Source of the DNA: Albula goreensis
Taxonomy: Eukaryota > Chordata > Actinopteri > Albuliformes > Albulidae
Assembly: GCA_022829145.1 (NCBI GenBank)
Contig: CM040753.1
Location: 20,299,884-20,363,883, forward strand
Direction of reading: 5' to 3'
Length of the DNA stretch: 64,000 bases
Each line of letters starts with the position of its first letter. The first letter of the stretch is position 1. The notes under the pieces were generated by a model that made no database searches, was not told where the DNA came from, and saw only the letters and a program-made list of their open reading frames with translations. Positions 1-13,550 of the stretch are shown in pieces. A program made the position numbers and the translations under genes.

Positions 1-344
1 CCCCAACCTCTTTGCAGATGTTAAAGTGTGTCAGGTTTTACTGTGCCATGTTGCGAGGTGAACAGGTCTAAAAGAGAGAGAGTGTTACGGAGCCTCACAG
101 CAAACTCAGTGTAGAATCTAGATTACAGAGAGAGTATGGATGGAGGGAATGAGATCTGCCTCTCCTCAGACAGCACACACACACATCACTCTCACATTCT
201 GCCTTTTCTTCCCCTCACTGGCCCTTTCCCAACATTGGATTTTCTGCCCCAGTTTTACTGAGTTGCTGCACTCTGCATCCCTCATTCAATCTGAAGGCAG
301 TGTCCCGATTTCCAAGAATGTCTCAGTCTGATTAGGAATACACA
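1..344. other. Unassigned non-coding sequence
   Basis: No exon, splice pair or repeat family recognised. Short open frames here show no known protein features. It probably belongs to a large intron of the CELF gene that lies downstream on the + strand, or to DNA upstream of it. Confidence 0.5.
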
Positions 345-665
345 TGCATGTAAGTTTTGCACACAGCCCCACCATACCCTGTCCTCACACACCCTTCTGA
401 GCATGTGCATTCACAAACACACACACACATACACACAAACTCACATGCATATCGACATGGACACAGAAGCACAGATGGACACAGACAGGTTGACACATAC
501 AGACATGCACATTCATGCGCGCACACACACACACACAGACATAGACACATGCACACACACACATGTGCGCACACATGAACACACAATGATACATACATTC
601 ATAGACACACACATGCATTTGACAGACACGGACACACACACTGAAAGGCACATACACAACTGTCT
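345..665. repeat. Degenerate CA-rich low-complexity block
   Basis: About 320 bp dominated by imperfect CA/CACA units (ACACACAC, CATACAC, GACACA) interrupted by other bases. Open frames on both strands here encode only His/Thr-rich or Cys/Val-rich repeats and are not genes. It looks like an old, decayed dinucleotide microsatellite. Confidence 0.85.
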
Positions 666-1537
666 CCATGGTTACACTTTGTAGACACTGCCACTGCCTG
701 GAAAGCTTCATATTAAATTGGCAGTTTATTTGTGGTTTTTTTATTTTGTGGTGATATATAATCCTTTGCTGAAAGATGTAATGTAAAAAATATTATGTTT
801 GTTCTGTTATCAATGATCTAATTTAAAATGGAAAATGACCATGTAATTTTTTGGATTGGAGAAAGACAGGTCAGTGACCCCCATTCCACATGCACACACA
901 TCCATCACTGCACAAATCCTTGCCGTGCTAAGCGTTAGGCCCAGTGAGGAGGCCTCCACCAGTTCGTCCCAAGGTTCTCCACAGCACCTACTGACAAGCA
1001 GCCTCTGGACACCACTCCAGAAGAGCTATTTGAATCAGCCAAATGATCATAAGCGAAATGGCATCACCCATTGGAACACATGCATACGGCCAAAGAATAT
1101 TGACATGCTATCAGGCCCTAAAGAGAGAATACACTGTGGCAGACTACCTGACCACAGTGAAAAACATTTAACAAAGAAATACAGTGACAAAGTACAGACT
1201 CAGCAGACACAAGCCTGGCCAGACAGACAGGTTGTCACTGGCAGACCTGGCTGCCCAGAGAGGACAGCCTGTTCTCTTGCCATCAGCTAAAGATGTTGAA
1301 ACAGAGGTCCTTTTCCCCTAATTTGAGAAAAATGTAAGAAGAAAAAAAAATAAAAAAACCAAAACCCACAACACATCCTAATTTGGAAAACCACTGACTG
1401 CTTACCAGTTATGTACTGCATATGCATCTTTATCATATTTATGTATTATTTAGTATTTAATTGAAAAAAATTAAGAAAGAAAGACAGGGATAAAGAGGGA
1501 AAGAGGTTCGAGAGAGAGGCTAAAAGAGCATAAGGAC

Positions 1538-1540
<3 letters not shown>
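666..1540. other. Unassigned non-coding sequence
   Basis: AT-rich single-copy-looking DNA. The open frame at 856-1290 has no recognisable domain and no splice-site context that I can support. Nothing else identified. Confidence 0.5.

Positions 1541-1568
<28 letters not shown>
1541..1568. repeat. (AC)14 microsatellite
   Basis: Uninterrupted AC dinucleotide run of about 28 bp, preceded by a purine-rich stretch (1465-1535). Confidence 0.95.
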
Positions 1569-1570
<2 letters not shown>

Positions 1571-4500
1571 GGTACCATGATTACTGAAGTTCAGTTGCAT
1601 CTAAGTATATCTATGCCCATCTACTCCCACTGAAAATGAATAACAACAGTGCAGAACTTCACTGAGCATGTATTCCAGTTTTCATGCAGTGCACAGCAAT
1701 TTTAGGCTTTAGAAGAAGTTGGATCAAACATAATAGCATACCATTTTAAGAAAATGACATGCCAGCTTAGATACATTTAGATTTTTAGAAAACACTTAAA
1801 ATGCACAAATTATAAGACTAATGGACTCAGGGAGAGGATTTTGTTCCTAGGCAGCCTAACAGGCAGCCTAACAGTCAAAAGAGAGCTTTTTCCTTTTTTC
1901 TGCCATTCCGCATTTCCTAATTCTCATTAACCCTCTCTACTGTGGAGCTGTGACTCATCTCACAGCTTCAGTGGTACTGAATGTGCGACTGCTAGATTGA
2001 AACTTTAACCAGCATCCCTCCTCTAACTGCTGTGCACTGTGGATCACAGAGGATTGTGGAACACCATGTGAAACCAACAGGGAAATTGGCAGTTCGCAGT
2101 CCACAGAAGTTCCCCCAGTGCCCTCAACTCTCATGATATGTGTCCCTGCCTCGTCTGGTACTCTTACAATTCTGCCGAAAACAACTGTTCTGTATGTAGC
2201 TCTAAAATCTCTCATACATTCTAACACTCCTCTCCCCACCTCCCTACCCTTTCCCTCTCTTTGAAGCCTGCTCAGTACCCCTCATGGGTACATTATTTAT
2301 GATCTCCACAACGACCCGAAAATGCACCAACAGTGCGGGTGGGAGATCTCGTGTGGCATAGTGAGTATATGTGGGCCAGAGGCCCCCATATGAATGGACA
2401 ACTGACAATGCACAAGGAGTGGCAACATGTACTTCCTCAGGGAACTACTGGGCCCCTTGGCTACTGTACATGGGCCATGGTGACCCACCTGACAATCAAA
2501 TGACTGCACAGGTAATGTGGGGAAAGCAGAGTTCTTTTAATCTATGCATAAACATTACATTTGGAGGAGAATGTGCAGACTGATGGGATCAGGAGAGTAT
2601 TAGACTCAACACCATGCCACACATGCCCTGGTGAGTACCTTTGTCACCTAGTAACCTATTTGGGCCTATTCCTCCTACAATGTGATTGCTGCCATCAGAT
2701 TCCTTGTCATTCATTTCATTGAATCTGGTAAACACACTTTAGTAAGCAGAGTATCATTTCCTGTTCCTTACTCTTATCAGATCCTGCAGAGTTAGCAACC
2801 ACAAAACAACATCCCTGAAAGTTAAATAACGTTAGACTACATTGGAAGTGAGAAATTAGTCTCATAATCATGAGGCAGAAATGTGAGGCTCGGAGGGTAT
2901 ATACATTAGGAACCTTGGTACCTGACATTAGTATGTAACCTTGGTACTTAAATGACCTGACTCAGGACCTGATGGAGGGCTCACCTACTCTGCCTTCTAT
3001 TGCTGTGGATTCCAGTCTCACCACCTCTTCACCACAGATCAACGTGTCCGCATGCACTGGGTATTATCACCACCCATCCAGTGTCTGCGATGAGTGGTGA
3101 AATGGCCTCCAACATGGAGGAGTTAATAAGGCTAGCCTCGAGACACCTCACATCCGAGGGGCAAAGCCCAGCTCAAACGCACCATAAGTTGATTGCCTCT
3201 TTGCAATAAACATGAAGGACGGCTAAGAACACAAAGGGAACCTAGGCTTCAAATGATCACCCCCACCTCTGGCTCCAGGAACTATGACCTGACACCTGAA
3301 CTGAATTTATAGAACATGAACTTCAAAGGGCGCTTTGATGGTGGCGAGAGTTATTGGTGAGATCACAGCAATAGTGGCTTTTCAGTCCGGATTAGTTTAC
3401 CACAGGTGAACTCATCTCAGAGGTCCCACACATTAAAATAACATAAATCTTTATGTGACAGTAAGAAATGTAATGAGCAGGGGGAAAAAAATCACTGTTT
3501 AAGATTACATGCTTGGAATTCGATTCACATCTACTCTCCTGTACATAAATATCCACAGAGAGAGCAGTGCATTTCTATTGGTTTTCTTAGATTCATTTTT
3601 CTGGTTTCAAATTATGTCCATAAACTTCCATTTGGCAGTGTCTTCCTTTAGATACCTATTGTACAGTACATTGATTTCCATGAATGTGTTTCACTGTGTT
3701 AGAATACCAGCAATGAATCTAAATAACAACCCTCAATTTTTTTCCCAATATACCGTAATGATTATTTGGGTAGTTGGATTATGGGCTGTGGATTGGACCG
3801 GGGAGTGTGTGGGCCTCCTTGGGGGAAGTCTGTGTGCTTGTTGGGTGGAGTTATGTTTTTAAGCCCTAATAATGCAGGTAAAGAACCTCAAGCAGTTATT
3901 AGTGTGTCACCAAATAGATGACCTTGCACATTACTGCTATAATAAAACAAACATTCATTTTTAAGGTATTGATTTCTCTTTTTTTCTACATTGCTAGTGA
4001 AGTAAATGGGCTGCCTGTCTGTAAAGTGTTCTTTGGACATATTGTGGTCACTGCTGTGTTCTATTTAAATCACCTGAGTTTAAGAAGAAAAAAAAAGAAC
4101 TGCTCCCAAAAGCAGAGATGTGAATATAAAACTTGGACCTATCTGTGGACATCTGCCTCCTATTAATGTTGTAAGGGAATAAGGGAGAAGCAAAATATGC
4201 TTAAGGGAGGTTAAATTTAGGAGCAGCTTGCACCTCTGGTAGCAGTAATATCTTGGAAACTGGGATTGATTCCGAATGTTAAACAGGGACCTTGTGCGTG
4301 ACTGGATCGCCGTCTGTTCAGGAATTTGTAGGGGCTGGCCCAGTCTTTTGGGCCCTTTCTCAATCTGTAGCCCTGTCTCGGTTTACACCTGCAATCTAAC
4401 AAAGAGGAAAGCATGGAAGAATGACAAGGAGGCATCAAAGCCAACTGTATCAGATGTGGCAGTGCAGGCAATGATGTCTCAAACCCACGTTAATAGGAGA

Positions 4501-5240
4501 TGCCCTGATTCCTGGCTCTGTAGAGGATTCTTGCCAAGCATCGGCATTCACTCTGATGTCAGTCCTCGGCCCCACTGTCAGCTTGTGTGTCCTAACCCTC
4601 CTATTATTTTAGAAAGCTATTCCTGGCTTCTAGCATGCACAATCTGAATTATTAATCTGGAGAAATGGGATCCTAGCACAGCAATGAAACTGGATTTTAT
4701 TAGTGCTTCTGAATCCATTAAAAGAAAGTAAACAAAATGTTGGCTTGTGATAACTGTTATTTTTCCCTCTCTCCATTTTTGGTCCGATGTTGGAAGGTAA
4801 AATCTGGCAGTATTTGGTATACATACTCAGATACACAGAACAGAATTCTCCATTATATTGTCATATTGAAGCACGCATTTTGCAACATCTGAATTTGTAT
4901 ATCAAAAATTGATATTCACTTTGAGTTCCATCATTCTTAGAAAGATAAATGACCACTGAATTCCTATTCACAAAGTATGTTATGACAGTCAGGTATGCGA
5001 CTCATGTCTGCAGTTGTTTAGCTTCTGTGGAGATGATTTGATTACATGTGAGAGGGACAGAGTCAGAGATCACAGTATTTCATCCTGGGTGCAGATGTAT
5101 TCTTGGTGAGGAGTAGCATGAATGTTCCACAGTCAACTCTGATCTGGCATGGGGACTAAATACTCCATTCATCTCTGTGGTACATGCGTGTGCAGTCCAC
5201 TGAAGATAAAGGGTGTATGCACCTGTAGGGAAGTGGAGGT
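1569..5240. other. Unassigned non-coding sequence
   Basis: No exon recognised. Between about 1950 and 3450 base composition is more balanced than the AT-rich flanks and several medium open frames occur on both strands (for example 1955-2239 minus and 2371-2583 plus). None shows a motif I can name, so an old decayed mobile element is possible but unsupported. Near 5247 there is a run of about 11 C. Confidence 0.4.
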
Positions 5241-5254
5241 CTCTCCCCCCCCCC

Positions 5255-5352
5255 CGCCGTAAGACCCCACAGGCTACCTTGTGCTGTGGCCGTCGGGATT
5301 TGATCCTGCAGCGCCGGGTCAAGGGGTTGTGTGTGCTAACCACTGAGCTAAA
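5255..5352 (-). mobile_element. tRNA-like SINE remnant
   Basis: On the minus strand there is an RNA polymerase III A-box-like sequence (TAGCTCAGTGGTTAGC, reverse complement of 5335-5350) followed about 45 nt later by a B-box-like sequence (GGATCAAATCC, reverse complement of 5296-5306). That order and spacing are typical of tRNA genes and tRNA-derived SINEs. The acceptor and T stems do not pair well, so it is not an intact tRNA gene. A decayed tRNA-derived SINE head is the best reading. The body and tail boundaries are not clear. Confidence 0.5.
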
Positions 5353-8300
5353 ACGTGTTGTGGTTGTGACATCTCCACCCCACTATTTCTGAAGTCCATG
5401 AGCCACCAATGCCTCTCTGATTAAATATCCTATTTTCACATTTTAAGCACACACTACTGCTTTCTCGTCTTGCAAACCAGCATACTACCAATGCATATTT
5501 ACATACATGAGAATAATAATGCGGCTGCACTATATTTTTCTCGGTGAACTTATTAGTGGTGAAACATTAAAATCTCATGATTTATTTCTTTGAATACGTA
5601 AGAGGGCAGTCAATGGGTTAATTAGAGCAATGTCTAATCATAATGTAGCAGCCTACATATTTTTGTACTTGTATTTCTTCATTCATAAAGGGCAGTTACT
5701 TTATTTCCAAAACGATCATAATACTTGTGCAATTCCTTGTTTGTGCAGATACCTTGTGAAACATTGTATAACTTGTAGACTAGGCTAGTTATAACATTTG
5801 TGTTCATGTGGGTCAACTATGAAAAGAGTCAGTGAATAGTGAGCTACTCACAGCTTCATCCCCCAACTTTAAGAATGCTTGATATGCCCCTGGCTATGGC
5901 CATCTAAATAACCTGCACTTGATTCGTTTCTACATATCCAACCCACCATAATGACCTTTCCAAGTTACACAGCTCAAATTAAGTGAGTACATACTGCTTG
6001 TTATTGCTCTATGAAATGTCTGAAATGCCTTTTTGCACAGTCTAAATTTAATTGTATATTATCATGGTTTATGAAAGAATCCTACACTGGAAAAAAGTGG
6101 GAGAAATTATTTGAATGGTGCTAAGATTGTCAAAATCACAGCCCTGTGCCGTGTCTGAAACCTTCCAAATGATCGATGACCACAGGCGTCCATTTGGCCC
6201 TCCACCCGATTATAGACTGTGGACACAAACGGCTGTCATTTCAGTTCTTTCCGGGAGAAGAAGGCTGAAAGGCCCAAAGCGCTGACAGTCAGAGTGCCTC
6301 CTGCCATTAAAATACTGCGTGAAAGCAGTCCTGTTTTTGATATGCTAAAAATCACACACCATTTCTGCGGTGCATTTTCAGCTTGGTTGATATGTACCAT
6401 AACACAAATATTAAATCTAGACTTAAAGGGGCAGTGTCAGTTTTCAACCTAGTGGTAATGGATGCAAATTGCTTTGGCAATCAAAAACAGAGCTAATGTG
6501 GACTGATGTATTAGGGAAACAGAAACATATTACTTGGTAATGCTCCATTTTCATAGTAGCAAGAGTGGATCGGTCCTTAATGTCTGCTCAGTTTGAACTG
6601 GCAGAGGCAGAGGCTACTGGCCCCTTACTCACTGAACTCCCTGTTGTGATGTAACCATATGCAAACCGTGGCTGTGCCTTGTGACTTGTGGGATTTTAGA
6701 CTTTCACCTACAGGAACTGAGGTGTTGATCTTTTTTTCACTGAATCTCATTCTGTAATTGTTTCTAATTTACATTGGCTATTTAGCAATATGTTGAAGAA
6801 AAAAATCTTGCCTCAAGCAAACATTAGTCTTACACTTCTCTGGATGCCACACATGGTCATATTTACATCCACTGTCTCCACAATGCACAAGATTGCACAA
6901 CAGTTTTTGCAAATAAGATTTAATTCATGGAGAATAGTTTATAGTCCAGATTTAATACATGCCATATGTGAAATATATTGACAGACAATGTTCATGGCTT
7001 GCTAATCAATATATGTCAGTCCTCCAGATATTCTCAAACCAAAATAAATCAGAAATATAAATGCAGAAATCTCTGAATGTTGGACCTTTTTTCCCAGTCT
7101 GGAGAGCCTCAGCCGTTGAAATTCCTTGACCAAGCGGGAACTGAAATGGCACCTTTCAGAAGGCAGGGGCTGCCATGTGGTCTGGAATGACTTTCCCGGC
7201 TTGTTGACGTGTTTTGAAGCAGGAGGTCCCAGCGGGCACTGGAGAGACCAGCTGGATCAGGGTGCCAGGCTCCTGACTGGCCAAATTCTTCAGTCTGAAC
7301 GCATGCCAAACTCAGATTGGCACACACACAAAATGCACACACAGGCCTCGAGACGCCTTGAGTTACCACAGAGAGCATAGTGTAGTGGTTGAAATGGGCC
7401 AACCACCATCATTTTGAAAATATATGTTTTATATGTGTGTGTATGTGTGTGTGTATTGATAGATATATAATTTGTGATATATTTATCTGGTTTTGGACAA
7501 ATATAAAGATTTTGTCTGTATCTTTCCATTACATACCTGAAACATTGTAACATTCTCTTCTTCTGAAACATGGGCAGAAGAAGAGAATAGAGTTCAGATA
7601 TTCTTTTGCTCTGTGTTTTGTGTTTTTTGTGGTGAGGTTTTGGTTTAAGCTGTGTTTGTGATTATTTCATTATAAAAAGTATTTTATTTTCCATAGTGTT
7701 TAAATATTTTCTACATCCCATGTGTCAAACTATGTTTACATTGTTTGTTTGAAGTGAGATTCCTGCAGTTTCACTCTTTCTTAATTCTCTACCATGCACT
7801 TCATTAGTTGTATTCATGAAATGCTATTTATTTATGGTTGTTATTATGTGAGTGGAATATTGATGAATATATGGAAGTTGTGTTGTTTAGTATTTGATAC
7901 TGGAGTCAAAGCCCCTGTTCTCTAATGTAGCTCTCTCATGTAATCCATTGTCCAATCAAGGTTATGTGTTCTCATGCCTCAGTCGAATTATTGAACAATC
8001 GCTTACAACAAATTAAATAATACAGAAGATCAAGGACAGGCGACTTTATAGAAGGACAGTTGTCACTCTTGATTTGTACCAGTATTAATTTCCAGACTAC
8101 ATTTTTTACGGTCATTTTTCTTAAGTTTGGATGTATTGTAATAGGTCATATGATTTATTATTCAGTTTTATTTTTAAGATTTGGTTTCACAGCACCAAAA
8201 AAATTGGCTGCCAGATTGCAAAAACAAATAAGCAGAGACAAGGAAGCAAACAAACTTTGCTGATTGTGATCCCAGCTGGCTTTTCCCAGAAGGAATAGGA

Positions 8301-10340
8301 AATAAAGAAATGCTCAGAAAATGAAAATTAAATCCATGGAGCCTTACAATATAAACAACTGAAACTATCTCCTTGACTTCAGGGTTCAAATAACTACTTT
8401 CACTGGAAAGATTCCTTTCTTAGGAATCCACAATACTGCAGTTCAACTCTTAAGGGATCTAAGGAATATTTTTCATGTCAGAATACCAACTACCACCAAA
8501 AACAAAATTTTAATTTAGGGAAAATCTGGACTATATCTGCAAATGCCATGAAACTTGTAAGTCCAGTCATTAATTGTGCAGAAGGAATGAACAGGCATGC
8601 ACTCTGTGTTGGCCTTACTTAAAGCACTTTGCTTATCAGAGCAGGAACTTCAGTAGAATGATCAGTTGCCATAACAATATGAATTCTGAATGTGTCTGTG
8701 GAGATTTGTATATGTTTTCCCAGACCCGCTGCACATTACTGAAAGGGTAAGCCTCACCACAGGCTGTTGGGTGGTGTGTTGTGCTAAAACACTTGAGTTT
8801 AGTGACGTGCCCTGTGGTCTGGAGTCCAGCGCTGACCAAACGAGAGCTGACTGTGGTTGGAAGCCCTGCGGAACAGCGTGTAACTGGCTACAGCTCTTTG
8901 CTCTCATCATTCAAGAGCAATTTCTTCAGTCATAGCTCCTCTTCCAATCTACATGGATCAGGTGCAGATGAAGTGTTGTCTGACCAGTGTGGTGATTGTG
9001 CCTCTCACTTTGATGAACCAATAAAAAGAAAGCTGGCTCGAAATGAATTTATGAATTTATGAATTTACATTAGCATTCACCATGTGAACACACACACATA
9101 ATATATACATACATACTCACACCTACACACACACACAAGTGCATATGCAATATACACGCATACAGAAGTTTACATATTTTTCATTTACCACAACATATAG
9201 CCCTTATAATATAAGATTATATATTATTATATAAACTATGTGGTTCACTATATATTATATATTGTAAAATATTTCTTGCTTTGATGCTATCTTTCCATAC
9301 TGTGCATTATTTTTTTCCTATGTATAAAAGCTAGCCTTCACAGTTGACAAACAATTCAGTTCTTCATGGTCAGCTGCTTTATGTGCTACTCCTTCCATAA
9401 TTTATCATTTTATAATATCAATATGACTAACCAGCATGGTTACCAATGGTACTCAATTTGATGACTGTTGAATTATTCACATGAACAATATATTTGTGAT
9501 ATGCAAGAAAAAAAATCCAAATGTAAATAAGCATGTAATCCCAGCTCTTTCAGGAGCAGGTCCATTTCTCTATTACTAATCCAATGTACATTTAATGAAA
9601 GTTATGCCCCTTTAGAATAGTGCTCTTGTCTATGTAGAATTTGCTCATCAAACCTAACTACTAAGCTATTCCCAGCTATAAACTGAGCTAACAACCACAA
9701 TAATTATATAATGGTGTTTTTGGTACATCGGGGCAACCTATTAAAATATAAGGTTTATCTGTCACAAATATCTCAAGGCTTAAAGACTAGGACACATGAT
9801 TACAGTAGTGTAGTCTGAGGAAGAGATTTAATCCTTCTGGTTTTTTATTTAAATTGATTTTATTTAGACACCACAGTGCCTTTTTTCCTTGTTGATTGTA
9901 GTCATGGCAAACAATTTCTAGCTTTTTCTTTAACAAAAGGAAGTGAAGATAGAAAACCATACTGACTCAATACTTGCTGTGATATGGATACCTAGCTAGC
10001 TTGTTGGTCATTGTTATAGATCTTTGTTCACAGAATCTTCAAATGTAATGTGAGTATATTTCTGGATGAAACCTGGATATATAGCTTCTTCATAACTTTC
10101 ATGATAGTCACTTCATAGTAGCATGTTACAAAATGATCAGAGACAATATTTAAATGTATTAATAAAAATGTGTTCAAATTTCGTTTTTTCAAATCACGAT
10201 TGTTCATTACCCATCATCAAATATTTGAATAATGAACTGTAATGTAGTTAATGTAAAAGCTCTGATAGAATATTTTCTCTCTTAAACCAAGAGAATATAA
10301 ATAATAAAAAAAGAGCAAAATAAAAGACAAAACAATAAAA
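5353..10340. other. Unassigned AT-rich intronic DNA
   Basis: No exon seen. It contains short simple repeats: TG-rich at about 7430-7456, CA-rich at about 9085-9140 and AT-rich at about 9205-9275. Single open frames here (for example 7109-7402 and 8636-8910) lack family features. Part of 7120-7390 is less AT-rich and could be conserved, but I have no comparison to show it. Confidence 0.5.
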
Positions 10341-10690
10341 ACTTCTGGAGAGTTGACCTGATTGACCTCCCTACATCGCCCCCTGTCTTTCAGAGGACTC
10401 CACAGCAGGCTGTCCCTGGTGTTCCTATTAGGGGGCAGCTTGGCATGCTGCAGAAGTAAATTGGCTGGACGGGGTGTCAGTGGGCTTAGCCACCATGCTG
10501 GCGCAACATGCCTGCACTTCTGCTTGGTAGGACCACGGCCAGCTCCACATCCCTTCAAAGCCCAGAGAAAAAGCTGTTGATAGGAGCAGCTGTTCCCCCG
10601 TGGGAATGAGGAAATGCATGGCTCCTGGTCATTAGTGAGAGCCACTATGCTGGGGAGCTCATCAGCATCAGGCAGCTGTAAGTCCTCTCA
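10341..10690. promoter_or_regulatory. Possible conserved non-coding element
   Basis: A GC-balanced block of about 350 bp inside AT-rich DNA, without a coherent splice-flanked frame. Composition alone suggests a possible regulatory element. No specific motif is claimed and cross-species conservation cannot be seen here. Confidence 0.25.
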
Positions 10691-13228
10691 CTCTCTGCTT
10701 TATGTCGTACTGGACTTCACCCTAGCAAAGACAGAGATAAAGGCGTTTCCTTCTGTCGCTGTTCACTGCCACTGTTTGGTCTGCTTTTGCTGGTCCTTTG
10801 CAGTTTTACCATCTGGTACTGCATCAGGTTTACAATTCATAAATATATGTAAGGAAGGAACATTTCCTACAATTACTTGTATTGCTAGCAGGAAGATGTT
10901 TATTATTCTGCAAAATATTGATAATACAAGTTGTAGGGATTTTGTCTTGCTGCTGCTGGAGTACAGTGTATACTGAAACAGTAATGGTATAATTTTGTGG
11001 TAAGAAGATTTGTAATTAATTTATTTCATATGTACCATTGTTTTGTCTGGATGAAAAACAACCGGAAACCATAAAGTCCAGACACGAACTGGACATTAGT
11101 GAGCGAAAATAATGGTGGTCTATGGAATTTGATTTTGTGTTTGTGTGTGTTTGTGTGTGTTTGTGTGTGTGTGTGTATGTGCGTGTATTAAATGATAAGC
11201 TTCTGCCAATTTTAAACTTTAAAACAACTTTAAAAACAGGTGCCCATTTAACTGGGTAACTACAAAGAACAATACTGGCAGCTTACGATAAACAAAACAG
11301 CAGACTCAGGGAATGGAACTCACCGTGCCAGTCATCATGCCAGTTTCCAACAAATAAATTAAGCATAGTTATATTCCATACCACATCAGATACGTTTCAA
11401 ACATTTATGCCAGACATTAAATCCAGCCAGTTGCAGAGAATGTGTACAGTCCCTCTGCATGGCTCTGTTGCTCAGGGTGCATATTAAATAGACTGGGCCT
11501 TGGGAAGATGCCACAGTGAGAGCCCATTACTATACCCATACCTCAGCGTGTTTGTCCTGCACACACTTATTATGCATATCTTCCACAGTCTGCTCGCGCT
11601 TTTTCAGTATGCAAGTCCTGCATGTGCAATGATTCTGCAGAGCCTTGTACATACACCCCACCCCCTCCCCCTCTCTACCTTGCATGCATTGTTAAATAGG
11701 ACTGATGGAAGCACGCTGCCCATTACTCACGGCATGGCCTGGCTAATTTGTGTGCTCTTACAAGTACAAAGATGTCAAGCAGGAGCTGTGCGCTTACCTT
11801 GGCTTCCCTCGAGACCATTAATCCTTTGGCTGGTGTCTTCTCTGCACAGTCTCACCTGGCTCACGGCACTGCCAAGAAACTACTGTTTGGTTCTGTTTTT
11901 TCCCCCGTATCTACTCCGACTCAGTATTCCCCTAATACTATAGAAGTGGCATTGGAAAGAAAAATGATATGTTACTGCAGCTAGAACCAATGCAATTTAG
12001 AAATTTCTCTGAAAAAAAAACGAAATGGTGAAGATTAAAGTAGAATTAAAATGAAGTATTATAAGTAGTAAGCTAGCTTGTATCAATAATAGCAGTTGTG
12101 TCAGTCTAATTTTGAGTACAGCATTTCTAGCTGGATATCATTTTTAAAAATTCTGACACTGACAATCATGAAGACCACTGTCAGAGGGAGCAGGTGTGCC
12201 CTCAGTCATGAGCAAACAGCACCGAGCTAATTAACTGATAACCAAACACATATATGCTTTCAGGACTATGGATAGGCCTTCTTCTGCTGGTTATGAAAGC
12301 TCTGGAGGGTAGATTAAGATTGAAATTTACAGAGAATACATCTCACAGCAGGTGCATAATGTTCTCTGAAAAGGTCAGTTGAAAATTGCAATAGCCCTAA
12401 TTGGTGACTTATCAATAATGCATTACAGCTTAACTGGATCTGTGAGAACACCGATGCTACAAACCTGTGCACATCTTTTTATGCAAGTTATTTAAAGAAA
12501 AATGACTAGACACACTGGCAGAGGGAGACTGGCAGATCTGGATCCTCTCTGTAAAGAGGGAAGCATCCCTTTGACTGCTGCACATCCTCAAAATCTTAAT
12601 TGAGCAAGAAGTCAACTACCATATTGATCAGAGAGTGAAAACTAGAGGAGGTAATAAGGAAAAACCATGAGAAACAAAGATATATTGCATAAAGTATGCA
12701 TAAAGTATTGGAATTTGTGCGGGATGGAATTCATTTTCTGACAATCGCTTGCTAAATATCTTTGCTTGAAATCAATCCTTTGAACTGTCAGTGAAGTCTA
12801 GACAGGTTATATATAATGTGTGTTGAATATTTGTCCTATGGAAAGCATCCCAGATTTGCTGAAGAATGACAGTGGGTTTTTTCCCTTTGTTGCACAAATG
12901 AATAATGCAATTTGGGTCAGTGTGGTGTGCAGGTGTGTTGTTTATATTGGTCCAGCTTGTGTAAGTGTTTACATGAGAATGCGCTTCAGAGAAAATGTGT
13001 TTCAACGAGTGACCCTCTGCAAGAGGCCGTCTGATAAGGACCAGGAATTTTCCTCTCTGCTTCAAATTGCAACTACAGTAAAAAAAGAAAAAGGCTCAGC
13101 ACATGTTCAAAATGAGAGCCCATCAGGTGACTTGGGGTCCAGGATAAGGATAATTATTACTGCTAGGTTGGTCCCAAAGGAATCATGACAGCATAGGACT
13201 ATGATAAGTACAGTACAGTACACCCTCA
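10691..13228. other. Unassigned non-coding sequence with a short GT repeat
   Basis: AT-rich, no recognised exon. An imperfect GT microsatellite lies at about 11136-11183. The block around 11500-11900 is less AT-rich and contains an open frame of 147 codons with no recognisable domain. I do not call it a gene. Confidence 0.5.
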
Positions 13229-13550
13229 AACAAGGAGGGAGGGGAGAGACATAGAGAAGGGGGTTAGAAAGAGAGAAAGAAGGATACAGAGGAAGAGATG
13301 AATGGTTAGGGTATAGCAAGAAATAGAGAAACAGAAAGGAAGAGACAGAACTAAAGGAGAGCATGAAAGAGAGACAGGAGAGGGGAAAAAAGAAGGAGAA
13401 GAGGAGGAGATAAAGGGGATGGAAGGAAGGGGAGTGAAGTCAGAGACAGGATGGAATGAAGACAATACGTAACAAGGGGTACAGGAAGAACGGAGGCCAA
13501 CAGAAGGAGGTATATGAATAACATACAGAGAAAAATAAGAGGAATAAAGA
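13229..13550. repeat. Polypurine (GA-rich) tract
   Basis: About 320 bp of strongly purine-biased sense strand made of imperfect GAGA, GGAA and AGGAG units. The complementary strand's open frames encode Ser/Leu/Pro/Phe-rich repeats, which are a consequence of the composition. Long purine/pyrimidine asymmetry can adopt triplex structure. Confidence 0.85.

Noticed and set aside
332-711. Cys/Val-rich and His/Thr-rich frames
   Set aside because: Compositional products of a decayed CA microsatellite.
1955-2583. Medium frames on both strands in a less AT-rich patch that might be a decayed retroelement gene
   Set aside because: No catalytic or structural motif, no terminal repeats, no target-site duplication visible. 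Not enough to call.
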